Of a stretch of 42,291 nucleotides of DNA, positions 23,097 through 31,563 are shown in pieces. Origin of the DNA: CAYOEZ01 sp964402955 (GTDB taxonomy: Bacteria; Chloroflexota; DTOL01; DAOUCN01); assembly GCA_964402955.1 (NCBI GenBank), contig CAYOEZ010000012.1, positions 1-42,291 of the forward strand, in the 5' to 3' direction. The translations under genes and the position numbers were made by a program. Below the pieces are notes generated by a model that saw only the letters and a list, made by a program, of their open reading frames with translations, was not told the origin of the DNA and made no database searches. Every line of letters starts with the position of its first letter. Positions within the stretch are counted from its first letter, which is position 1.

Positions 23097-24728
23097 CTAT
23101 GGCGCTAGCGCCTCTGTACGGTAGACGTAGATGATGTCCGTGCCGTCGCGCTGACGAAACGTCCGTTCCAGCACAAGCGTGCGCTGCATCCCGGCTGCCA
23201 ATTGCGCCGCCGCCGCGAAGCGTCCCTGGAAGGCCGTCGCCCGCGGCGCATGGAAGAGTATCAGGCTGTCCTGGCTCGCCAGATAGGGCTGGATTCTGGC
23301 GGCGAAGTCCGCTTGCGGCGCAGCGAGGGTCCAACCAAAGACCTCAACTGGCCGCACACGGCCTCGCGTGATGATGGCGATATTGAACCGAAAGCCCCAG
23401 TCCGCTGCCGCCACCGGGACGTGCTTGCCCTCGAGATCGGCTGCCAGATCATAGATGGCGTCTGAGAAAGCCATCTGGCCTCCCGACCGGGTGATCGCCC
23501 GGTGTTGGTCGCGCAGCACCCAGGCATCGCTGGCGAAAACAGCCACGGCCACGACGATCACGATCAGGACGGAGCGATAGCGACTGGCCAGGCCGAATGC
23601 AGCAAGGACAATCAAGGCTTGTGGGAAAGGGTACAGGATATAGAGGTGCGTTGCGCCCAGCGCAGTGATGGTGAACCCGCTCTGCAGCCAGATGAACAGA
23701 ACCAGCAACAACATAAACGCCACGCGCCGCCCTCCCCAGGGCAGGCTGCGCCGCCACAGCAGCACAAGCAGGGCCGCAACGCTCAGGAAGAACAGAGCAG
23801 GAAACAAATGGTTGGCGTCCGCCGGTCCTATCAGCCCCTGAAACCAGGAGCCATCGAGCATCTTGACCAGTGCGCCAAGTTCCTCGCTCAGGTTACCTAC
23901 GACGTTTAGATTGTTGACGCCCGAACCCGTTGTCAGCATGTTGCGCCACATGTATTTGAGCGTGCCAAGCGTCGTCACATTGTAGCAAATGATCATCCAT
24001 GCTCCGGCCGCAAATGCCGACACGGCAAGTACAGCCTGGCGCTGGCTGATCTCTGGCCCCGTCCTGTCTTGCCCGACCGTCCACCGCCCCACGTGCAGGA
24101 GCGGCAAACGGCGTAGGAGCAGCGCTGCGCAGAAAACGGCCAGGATGAACCACAGAAAGAGCAGTTTGGCGCTCAGTCCCAGTCCCATGAGCACGGCTGC
24201 GCCGTACAGGTAGCGGGCTTGCCGCCGCTGCCGCCAGCGCAACAGGCAGAATAGGCTGCCCGTCGCCATTGTCAGCATCGGCGAGGAGACGTAGATGCCC
24301 ATGCGCGACCACATCACCAACGCCGGGTGCAGCGCGGCCAGCAGCACGGTCAGGCCGGCCACGCGGCGGTCAAACAGGTCTCTGAGAAAGAAGTAAGCGA
24401 ACACCAACCCCAGAGCCGCCATGACAATCGTCATGGCGCGCGTACTCTCGACGCCTACGCCAAACAGCCAGTAGAATGGCAGAACGGCATAGGTGGACAC
24501 CGCGCCGACATAAACCATCACCATCACCGGTAGCTGCAGCGGGCCAAGCTTGAGCGACTGCGCCATATCGAGCGCGTTGTGGTCGCCCTGCACGATCTGC
24601 ATGGCCGGCACAACGTCCGCGGCCTCGTCGTAATACAGCCCTGGCAGCCTGATCTGGTAAAACGTCGCCGCAAAGAAGATGATAAGAGCAATAGCCAGGA
24701 CGCCAAGATCAAGATACTTTGCTTTCAT
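23097..24728 (-). CDS. GT39/PMT-like membrane glycosyltransferase
   Basis: A 543-aa polytopic protein (about 11 helices) of the dolichyl-phosphate-mannose mannosyltransferase/ArnT-like group. The first periplasmic loop carries the typical acidic motif LPGLYYDEAADV (catalytic Asp). A long hydrophobic core and a soluble C-terminal domain follow (about residues 400-543, AADWGFRFNIAIITRGRVRP). Such enzymes use polyprenyl-phosphate sugars to modify glycans or proteins outside the membrane. ATG 24728 is used, with AGGAAAGG upstream; GTG 24731 is equally possible. Confidence 0.85.
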   Translation of the reverse strand: MKAKYLDLGVLAIALIIFFAATFYQIRLPGLYYDEAADVVPAMQIVQGDHNALDMAQSLKLGPLQLPVMVMVYVGAVSTYAVLPFYWLFGVGVESTRAMTIVMAALGLVFAYFFLRDLFDRRVAGLTVLLAALHPALVMWSRMGIYVSSPMLTMATGSLFCLLRWRQRRQARYLYGAAVLMGLGLSAKLLFLWFILAVFCAALLLRRLPLLHVGRWTVGQDRTGPEISQRQAVLAVSAFAAGAWMIICYNVTTLGTLKYMWRNMLTTGSGVNNLNVVGNLSEELGALVKMLDGSWFQGLIGPADANHLFPALFFLSVAALLVLLWRRSLPWGGRRVAFMLLLVLFIWLQSGFTITALGATHLYILYPFPQALIVLAAFGLASRYRSVLIVIVVAVAVFASDAWVLRDQHRAITRSGGQMAFSDAIYDLAADLEGKHVPVAAADWGFRFNIAIITRGRVRPVEVFGWTLAAPQADFAARIQPYLASQDSLILFHAPRATAFQGRFAAAAQLAAGMQRTLVLERTFRQRDGTDIIYVYRTEALAP

Positions 24729-24781
24729 CACGCCTTTCCTGTTTGTGGAGTGTTGTGGGGAACGTTGCTTCAGGAGTCACG

Positions 24782-27169
24782 TCATTGGGGCCGGGCATCG
24801 GACCCGGCGCTGGCGTACAGAGCATCCAATCTAGCCGCAATCGCACGCCAATCGTACTTGTCCTCGACCAGACGCCGCCCATTGCAGCGCAGCTTCTCGG
24901 CCAAAGCCGGATCGGCCAACAGCCGCGTCACCGCCGTTGCGAAGTCCTGCGCTGAGTCGGCAATGAGCACATCCTCGCCTGGCCGCGCCTCGATCCCCTC
25001 GCAGCCCACGCTCGTGGAGACGACGGGAATGCCTGCCGCCAGCGCTTCCAGTATCTTGATGCGCGTGCCCGAACCTGCCAGAATGGGAGCGACCGCCGTC
25101 GCACAGTGCGCCAGGTAGGGCCGTGTGTCTTCGACAAAGCCGGTGCAGGTGACCGCCGGGTTGTGCGCCTCAGGCATGTCTACCCACGGCCCATCGCCGA
25201 CGATGTACAGGCGCGCATCCGCCGCCTGGCGCTGGATCAGCGGAAAGACATCGCGCAGAAAAAAACGCATGCCATCCTGGTTGGGCGTGTGGCGGTAGCT
25301 GCCCACAAAGAGCAGATCCCTGCCTCCGGGCCAGGCCGCCGGTGGCGTATAGTAGCTCGTATCCACGCCGTTGGCGATCTCGACGATGGCCTGGCGTTTC
25401 TGCGGCAGGTAATCGGCGAGGCAGGCTGCGTCGGTCGCGCTCATCGCCAGCACGTGATCGAAACGGCGGCAGCTTTCGACCTCAAAGCGCACCAGCTTGA
25501 GGTAGTCCACGATGTCGTGCCGCGCCGCTAGGCGTCGGCCGGCAATCTTGCGCCGGTAGAACGAGCGGAAGGTCACATCGACCTCATCGAGCGCCGTCTG
25601 GCAGCGCCGCGTGCCGGGGTGATAGGACGCCATCTGCGTGTACTCGATCTGCAGCACATCGTAGTCCTCCTCGCCCATCATGTCGAGCACAGCCTGCTGC
25701 ATCTCAGGCGTGTCAAACTCCTCGATGTGCCAGCTCCGATCGCGCCAGGCATCATAGCGGCCGCTGGGAAGACGCCTTAGCACCAGACGCAGGCGCCGGC
25801 AGTACGGCTCGAGCTGCGGCGCGCTGGCTCGCTCGTCATCACTATCAATGAACGACAGCACATCGACATCGTTACGCACAGAGAGATTCTTGATCAGGTT
25901 GAGCATGCGCACGGCGCCGCCATGGGCAGGCGGAACCGGCAGGTAGGGGCAGACCACCAGAATCTTCTTGTGCCCGCGAGCCAACGGACGGCGCGGCACA
26001 AACCACTCTTTGTAATAATAGCGATGGCAGGCGATGCGCAAAACCTGCCTGTCCGTAGGCCGGCCATCGTAGCCCACGCCCACGCCCTCCACGCCGCGCC
26101 CGCCCGCCCGGCGCATGGATTCGGCCCAGCGCTGCCCTATCGCTGCCGGCCACTGCCGCAGCGCCCAGAGTAAGGCACGCTGCTCGTTCCGTTCATCCGC
26201 CCGCACGGCCGCAGCCACGTCGCCCGGCAAACGGGCAAGGGATGCCAGCGTCCACGCCACGTCCGTGACATTGTGCCAGACGAAGAGGCGCTGATTCTTG
26301 GCCAGCGCCTGCTCGACATAGTCGCTGCCCAGGCGCGATGTCGACGTGCGGTGGCGGTGGTAGACCTTGCTCTGCGGGGCAAGCAGCACCGTCCAACCTC
26401 GCCGCCAGGCCCGATAGGAGAGATCGACATCCTCCACATAGAAGGGAGCATAGAGACGATTGAAGCCGCCCAGCGCCAGAAAACGCCGCCGGTCAAATGC
26501 TCCAGAGCCGCCGCCGGCCCACAGGCACGGTCGCGGCTCACTCTCGGTCGCGCCGATCTCACTATGCCAGACGCGCAGGCGGCCGTCCTTGATCTCTCCG
26601 CCCGTCAGCCCGGTCTCGACGCGCTGCCGCGCGGGATCGCCCATGAAAATCTGCGACGAGACGGCGAAAACGCGCTCGTCGGCAAAGGGCCGCAACAGCG
26701 GGGCAAGGAAGCCCGCGTCGACCGCCATGTCGTTGTTCAGCAGCACAACAATGTCGTGGCTGGCAGCTCGCACACCGGCATCGTTGCCATCGCCAAAGCC
26801 AAGATTGCGCTCGAGCGCCACGATTTTCACCATGGGAAACGCAGTGCGCACATAATCGGCGCTGCCATCGCTGGAGCCGTTGTCCACGACGATGACCTCG
26901 TGCCTCCCTCCGGCCTGTTGCACTGCCGCCAACAGCGCCGGCAATCCCTGCGCCAGTAGATCGCGCCCGTTCCAGTTCAGGACGATGATGCTGGCACGAG
27001 TTATGTCACGTGCAGCGCCTGTTGCAGTTGACCTGACGCCTACCCGCGCCGCGATTTGCCCCACAATTTGCGCGACAAGGTCGCCGGCCAGCGTGAGCAC
27101 GGCAAGCAGCGCCGCAACCGGCAGCATGAGAAGGCCAAGCAGAAAAGCGCTCACGAAACGGAGCTTCAC
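24782..27169 (-). CDS. Fused GT2-GT4 glycosyltransferase
   Basis: A 795-aa two-domain enzyme. An N-terminal hydrophobic segment (residues 4-36) anchors it. A GT2 domain spans about 58-320: ASIIVLNWNGRDLL, VIVVDNGSSDGSADYV, VLLNNDMAVD, YVEDVDLSYR. A GT4 domain spans about 405-790: ILVVCPYLPVPPAHGGAVRM, LLFVGSYRHTPNQDGMRFFL, and the donor-binding GSGTRIKILEALAAGIPVVS. It could add two sugars in sequence. The GTG start at 27169 has only a weak ribosome site (GGGG). The last codons run through a CCGGGCATCGGACCCGG hairpin, so the very C-terminus may derive from a REP-like repeat. Confidence 0.9.
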   Translation of the reverse strand: MKLRFVSAFLLGLLMLPVAALLAVLTLAGDLVAQIVGQIAARVGVRSTATGAARDITRASIIVLNWNGRDLLAQGLPALLAAVQQAGGRHEVIVVDNGSSDGSADYVRTAFPMVKIVALERNLGFGDGNDAGVRAASHDIVVLLNNDMAVDAGFLAPLLRPFADERVFAVSSQIFMGDPARQRVETGLTGGEIKDGRLRVWHSEIGATESEPRPCLWAGGGSGAFDRRRFLALGGFNRLYAPFYVEDVDLSYRAWRRGWTVLLAPQSKVYHRHRTSTSRLGSDYVEQALAKNQRLFVWHNVTDVAWTLASLARLPGDVAAAVRADERNEQRALLWALRQWPAAIGQRWAESMRRAGGRGVEGVGVGYDGRPTDRQVLRIACHRYYYKEWFVPRRPLARGHKKILVVCPYLPVPPAHGGAVRMLNLIKNLSVRNDVDVLSFIDSDDERASAPQLEPYCRRLRLVLRRLPSGRYDAWRDRSWHIEEFDTPEMQQAVLDMMGEEDYDVLQIEYTQMASYHPGTRRCQTALDEVDVTFRSFYRRKIAGRRLAARHDIVDYLKLVRFEVESCRRFDHVLAMSATDAACLADYLPQKRQAIVEIANGVDTSYYTPPAAWPGGRDLLFVGSYRHTPNQDGMRFFLRDVFPLIQRQAADARLYIVGDGPWVDMPEAHNPAVTCTGFVEDTRPYLAHCATAVAPILAGSGTRIKILEALAAGIPVVSTSVGCEGIEARPGEDVLIADSAQDFATAVTRLLADPALAEKLRCNGRRLVEDKYDWRAIAARLDALYASAGSDARPQ

Positions 27170-27191
27170 GTCATCCCCATTCGAACGGAAG

Positions 27192-27211
27192 GCCGGGTTT
27201 CACAACCCGGC
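27192..27211. repeat. REP-like hairpin between glycan genes
   Basis: GCCGGGTT (27192-27199) pairs perfectly with AACCCGGC (27204-27211) across TCAC. It fills the 48-base gap between two glycosyltransferase genes. A relative lies at the end of the next gene (about 24790-24809). Confidence 0.6.
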
Positions 27212-27217
27212 ACTGGA

Positions 27218-28794
27218 CTACGGACGCCACGTGACGCGGTAGACTGGATACCAGCGCTGGTCGACAACGGGCGTCCCTTGCCGCCCCAGAAAATCGCGCA
27301 GCCGGTCATCGAGGCTGCCTCCCCACTCCACCTCAGGACAGAGCACAAACCAGTCCGACAATCCTTGCAGCGCCGGCGTCTCCACATGAACCTGGCCAGG
27401 CAGGCGGTCGGCCATGAAAGCGGTCGCCCACGGCACATACCAGCCCCAACCGGAAAGCACCGCGTCACCAGACGCGTTCTGCTTGATCCACGCCGCCGCC
27501 GTCTTCTGCATGGCCAGGCGGCGCTCGCTCGAGTCCAGATAGAGGCGGGTGAAACCCAGCCCGTGAACCACTGCCCACAGCAGCATGATGCTGAGCAGGG
27601 CGGCCGCTACGAGCGGACTCGCCTCTCGCCTGTTGGTCTGCGCGCTCTGGCGCGCTGCACGAGCAGCCGCACAGACATCCCGCCTGCCCCGGCAGCCTGC
27701 CAGAGCTGCACGAGCAGAGACACGATCAGCAGTTCCGCAAAGACGATGCCAGGCAGCAAATGGCGATTCATGGCTGCAGGTCCGCTCAGGACGTAGTACC
27801 ACACGGACCAGACGATAAACGTCATCGCCGCCACACGCCGGCCGAGATCGGTGCGCGGCGGCGGGGTAACACCCGGACGCGCCGTGCGGCGCACCACCAC
27901 ATAGCCGGTGATGCCCACGGCCAGGCTAAGCAGAAGCGGGCCAAAATAGTCGATGCTCGCGTGCGCTGCTAGCGCAACATGAGCGAGCGGTGCGAAGGCA
28001 ACCTTACTGGCAAGGGACTGCGTCGCGTCGGCCGTTAGACGCTGCCAGTCGGCGAAGTCCTGCGCCGTGCTCGTCAGCCGCATCGCCACAAGCTGATAGC
28101 CGCGCCAGCCAGCCACAATCAGCCCGGTCACGACAACCGGCGTCAGGTTGGCGACCAGCCGCGCCGGGCGATAGACACGGCGCAACGCATCGACGCCACA
28201 GGTGAGCACAATCGCCGGCAAGAGTAGTAGAGTGCTATCCTTCGCCAGAATCGCCAGCCCGAGCAAAACACCGCTGCCAAGCAGCAGCGCCCCCGGTCGC
28301 TCCACGCGCACCGAGCGGCTCAGCAGGGCAATCCCTGCCAGCGCCAGGCTGATCGCCAGCACATCGCCCAGGACGGACAGGCCAAAGACAAGCACCAACG
28401 GCGTCGTGTAGAACATTAGCAGGAACACGCCGGCAGCAGCCCGGCCAACGATCTCACTGGCGGCGGCGCAGGCAAGAAGCAGACAGAGCACGAAGATAGC
28501 CAGCATTGCCTGCCTTGCCACAGCCGTCGTCGCACCGTCCAGACGCAGCGCGCCCGCCATTGGCACGACAAGAGTGGGGCCTGTGGTAACGAACGGATCG
28601 TAGCGGCGAAAACCGTCGGCAGTGTGCGAGGCATAGATGCCGTCCTGGGCCAGAGTCTTGCTCAGATTCAGATTGTAGGCTTCGTCAAAGAGAACAAACA
28701 GATGCGGAGAGACGGCTGCAGCGCCAATCGTGAGCAGCGCCGTGAGCAGTACAAGGACAATCCCAACGAACAGGGTCGAGAATCGTCTCGTCAC
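27218..28794 (-). pseudogene. GT39-like membrane glycosyltransferase with a frameshift
   Basis: The 5' frame (GTG 28794, GGAGGAAG upstream) codes 395 aa of a polytopic GT39-like protein: first loop LFDEAYNLNLSKTLA with the acidic motif, many hydrophobic helices, ending in the TAG at 27607. The 3' frame (to 27218) continues with a further helix (SPLVAAALLSIMLLWAVVHG) and a soluble end (SGWGWYVPWATAF, PVVDQRWYPVYRV) as in the family. Joining the two frames between about 27610 and 27670 gives roughly 526 aa, a normal length. Either a real frameshift or an assembly/sequencing indel; flanking genes are intact. Confidence 0.75.
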
Positions 28795-28830
28795 GTCGCA
28801 CTTCCTCCGAACCCGAATCGGACTGCAGGA

Positions 28831-29754
28831 CTAGCGCAGCCGGCCAAACAGCCGCACATACCAGGCGCTGCTCAACTGGCGCACCTGGCGTTCCAATCCC
28901 GCCGCCCACGCGCCCTGCCGCTGTAGTTCTTGTTCCAGCCGAGCGATGTGCACATCCTTCTCGGCCATGTGCCGGTTCTTCTCATCGAGCATGCCCTGGA
29001 CGGACAGCAGATCGCGAATGCGTTCATCCAGGCGGTCGGCGGGAAGCTCGTACATGATAGGGCGCGCCGCCGCCAGCGCACTGTCCAGCGTTTGTTCGCT
29101 CAGAGCGCAGATGGCCACGTAATAGTCGGGCTGCCCCAGCCTTGGCTGGGCGGCCGGGACAAATCGCCATGGGCCAGCCGCGGGCGCAGCGCCCGTCTGA
29201 CTGGCCGGGCGAAGCGCAATCGTCGTGGCGTAGTCCTGCCCGAACATGGCCAGCGCCAAAAACGACTGGCGCAGTACAGCCTCGAACTCCGCCAGGCTCA
29301 TCTCGTGCTTATGGAACGGGTTGCCCGCAGGATACGTCGCAGGGTTGGGGGTGGATACGACAAAAACGCCGTCCGGCTTGAGCAAGCGCGCCGCCGTCTG
29401 CACCAGCCGTGCGGGATCGTCCAGGTGCTCGATGACCTCAAATGAAACGACGAGATCAAAGCTTGCCGCTGGCAGGTCGAGAGCAGCAACGTCACCGGCA
29501 AGGAACGACAGATCGGGCCGGTTGTAGTGCTCATGCGCATAAGAAACAGCATCGGCAGCGATGTCGACGCCGAGGACGCTCGCTGCGCCCGCCGCCGCCA
29601 GCGCCGCCGCGCCGTAGCCCGCGCCGCAGCCGGCATCGAGCACAGAGCGGCCCGCTGCCAACTGCGCGGCAAACATGTAGCGCACGATGTGCTCGTGATA
29701 CAGATCATCGTCGCGTTGCTGGTCGGGAATCAGTCGCTCACCCGTGAAATCCAT
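28831..29754 (-). CDS. SAM-dependent methyltransferase with C-terminal coiled coil
   Basis: A 307-aa class I methyltransferase. The SAM-binding motif VLDAGCGAGYG is at about residues 39-49; GVDIAADAVSYA, VSFEVIEHLDDP and FVVSTPNP follow. The C-terminal 60 residues form a coiled coil (MAEKDVHIARLEQELQRQ) ending in an aromatic tail (SSAWYVRLFGRL). That end strongly resembles the end of the neighbouring phosphatase-superfamily protein, which suggests a shared docking module. It probably methylates a sugar of the surface glycan or caps the chain. Start ATG 29754 has AGGA six bases upstream. Confidence 0.9.
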   Translation of the reverse strand: MDFTGERLIPDQQRDDDLYHEHIVRYMFAAQLAAGRSVLDAGCGAGYGAAALAAAGAASVLGVDIAADAVSYAHEHYNRPDLSFLAGDVAALDLPAASFDLVVSFEVIEHLDDPARLVQTAARLLKPDGVFVVSTPNPATYPAGNPFHKHEMSLAEFEAVLRQSFLALAMFGQDYATTIALRPASQTGAAPAAGPWRFVPAAQPRLGQPDYYVAICALSEQTLDSALAAARPIMYELPADRLDERIRDLLSVQGMLDEKNRHMAEKDVHIARLEQELQRQGAWAAGLERQVRQLSSAWYVRLFGRLR

Positions 29755-29830
29755 GACTTATCCTGTTCGAACGAAGCCACGAACGAACGCAGACGATCAC
29801 AAATGACATCTCGTCTGCGCCGATCTGTGT

Positions 29831-31561
29831 TTATCTGTGGCTGCCAGTCATCTTGAGCCAGCGCTGATAGGCGCGATAGAAGCTGCTGCGCTGATAGCGA
29901 TCCAGCAGCTCGCTGTGCGCATGCAGCGTGGTCTCCAACTCAGCTATGTGTGCGTTTTTCGCCGCCATAGTCGTTTCAAGCTGCTGAGCGTAGGCGCTGG
30001 AGGCGTCCTTGTCCTGATGCAACTGGCGCACCTTCGCCTCAAGGTCGCCCACCTGCTGCGCCAGCGCAGACACTTGCCGCCTGCCGGCGCTCTCTGGCGG
30101 GGGCAGCGGCGATGCTACCCGGCGCGGCGGGCGTTGCGCCAGCATCTCGTCGCTCATTGCCTGCTTCAGCACGTGGCCGTCCATCTCCGCCGGCGCGGGC
30201 AGGCCCAGCGCGTAGAGCACAGTCGGCGCGATGTCCAGCAGCGTCGCCCCGCTGATCTCTTGCCCGGCGCGCACACCTGGCCCGGCCATCATGAAAACGC
30301 CATCGAGCCGGTGGTTGCCTGTGTGAACCAACCGCCCGCCGCTCAGGCTCATGGGTAGGCCAACGAGGCCGCGCCGCATCCCCTCGTAGCCATCGCGTGT
30401 CATATAGGCATAGTTGCGCATGACCACCAGTAGATCGGGAGCGTCATCCACATAAGGGCCGGAATAGAGGTCTTCGCGGCGGTAGACGGCGTCAACTATT
30501 ACCTCGCCGCTTTGCGGGTCGCGCAGGTCGTGTAACGCAGCCGTCAGTGCACGCTTGACGTCCTCCGTCTCGCGCCCCTGCTCCACGCAGCCCAATGGCT
30601 CGCGCCCACGCACGTTGATATTGATGTTGCCGAAGAAACCAAAGGAATAGGCGCGCGTATGCTGCCAGTCGACCATCTCGGCAAAAGAGCGGCCTTCCTG
30701 TCCCTCACGAAAGCGCAGGAAACCGGCGTCGAGGAGAAAGCGATTCATGTAGACGTCTTTCTCCAGCGATCCGAAGCCATGATCGGAGACGATCATGAAG
30801 GTGGCGTCTTCGCCCGCCCAGGCATATAGCCGGCCCAGTGCGGCGTCGATATCGCACAGCAGTTGCTCGTGGATGGCGCGCACGCGGGCGGCGCGCTCGC
30901 TCGCATAGTCAGGATGCGCCGGATCGAGATAGCGCCAGAAGGTGTGATAGAGACGGTCGGTCGCCACAAACACGGCCATCAGGAAATCGAGGTCAGGGTG
31001 TCGTGCGACGAGCATGTCGAGCGCACTCACCTCGGCGCTGGCCAGCGCGAGCAGCCGCTCCAGAAAGACATCCTCGCTCTCGGTGCTCTCATCCAGGTCT
31101 ATCGCATAGCCCGGCACAGCATCGAGCAGAACCGTGCGCAGGGCGGGAGGATAGACGAAATTGCTCTCTGTTCCAGGCGTGTCCATGCCAGACACCATGA
31201 AGCCGTTGACAGGCTCAGGCGGATAGGTCATGGGCACATTGAACACGCCCACGCGCCGTCCCTGCCGGCTGAGGATGGACCAGAGGGGCTGGCCTGCGCG
31301 CTGGCGAGCGTTGACGAGCTCGAGAGCGTAGGCGCCCGCACGCCGCCGGCGAAAATCATAGATGCCATGCTTGCCGGGGTTGAGCCCCGTCACGCACGAC
31401 GTCCAGGCCGCTGGGGTCAGAGGATGAATTGTCGACCGCAACAGCCCACGCACGCCGCTGCGCGCCATGCGCACCAGAAACGGAAGGCGGTTTTCCTGCA
31501 AGAGAGGATCGAGCAGCGAGAATGTTGCGCCATCGAGACCCAGGAGAACAACTTTCGCCAT
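29831..31561 (-). CDS. Alkaline phosphatase superfamily (type I phosphodiesterase/nucleotide pyrophosphatase-like)
   Basis: A 576-aa enzyme with the metal and nucleophile motifs of the superfamily: VLLGLDGATF (Asp10), TPAAWTSCVTG (nucleophile Thr near 54), FVATDRLYHTFW, IVSDHGFGS and HTGNHRLDG. No signal peptide is seen, so it appears cytoplasmic. After the catalytic domain a coiled coil (MAAKNAHIAELETTL) and aromatic tail (SSFYRAYQRWLKM) match the C-terminus of the methyltransferase gene downstream. It starts two bases after the stop of the secreted propeller gene, so the genes are tightly linked. It may act on a phosphodiester or nucleotide-activated intermediate of glycan synthesis. Confidence 0.87.
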   Translation of the reverse strand: MAKVVLLGLDGATFSLLDPLLQENRLPFLVRMARSGVRGLLRSTIHPLTPAAWTSCVTGLNPGKHGIYDFRRRRAGAYALELVNARQRAGQPLWSILSRQGRRVGVFNVPMTYPPEPVNGFMVSGMDTPGTESNFVYPPALRTVLLDAVPGYAIDLDESTESEDVFLERLLALASAEVSALDMLVARHPDLDFLMAVFVATDRLYHTFWRYLDPAHPDYASERAARVRAIHEQLLCDIDAALGRLYAWAGEDATFMIVSDHGFGSLEKDVYMNRFLLDAGFLRFREGQEGRSFAEMVDWQHTRAYSFGFFGNININVRGREPLGCVEQGRETEDVKRALTAALHDLRDPQSGEVIVDAVYRREDLYSGPYVDDAPDLLVVMRNYAYMTRDGYEGMRRGLVGLPMSLSGGRLVHTGNHRLDGVFMMAGPGVRAGQEISGATLLDIAPTVLYALGLPAPAEMDGHVLKQAMSDEMLAQRPPRRVASPLPPPESAGRRQVSALAQQVGDLEAKVRQLHQDKDASSAYAQQLETTMAAKNAHIAELETTLHAHSELLDRYQRSSFYRAYQRWLKMTGSHR

Positions 31562-31563
31562 AA

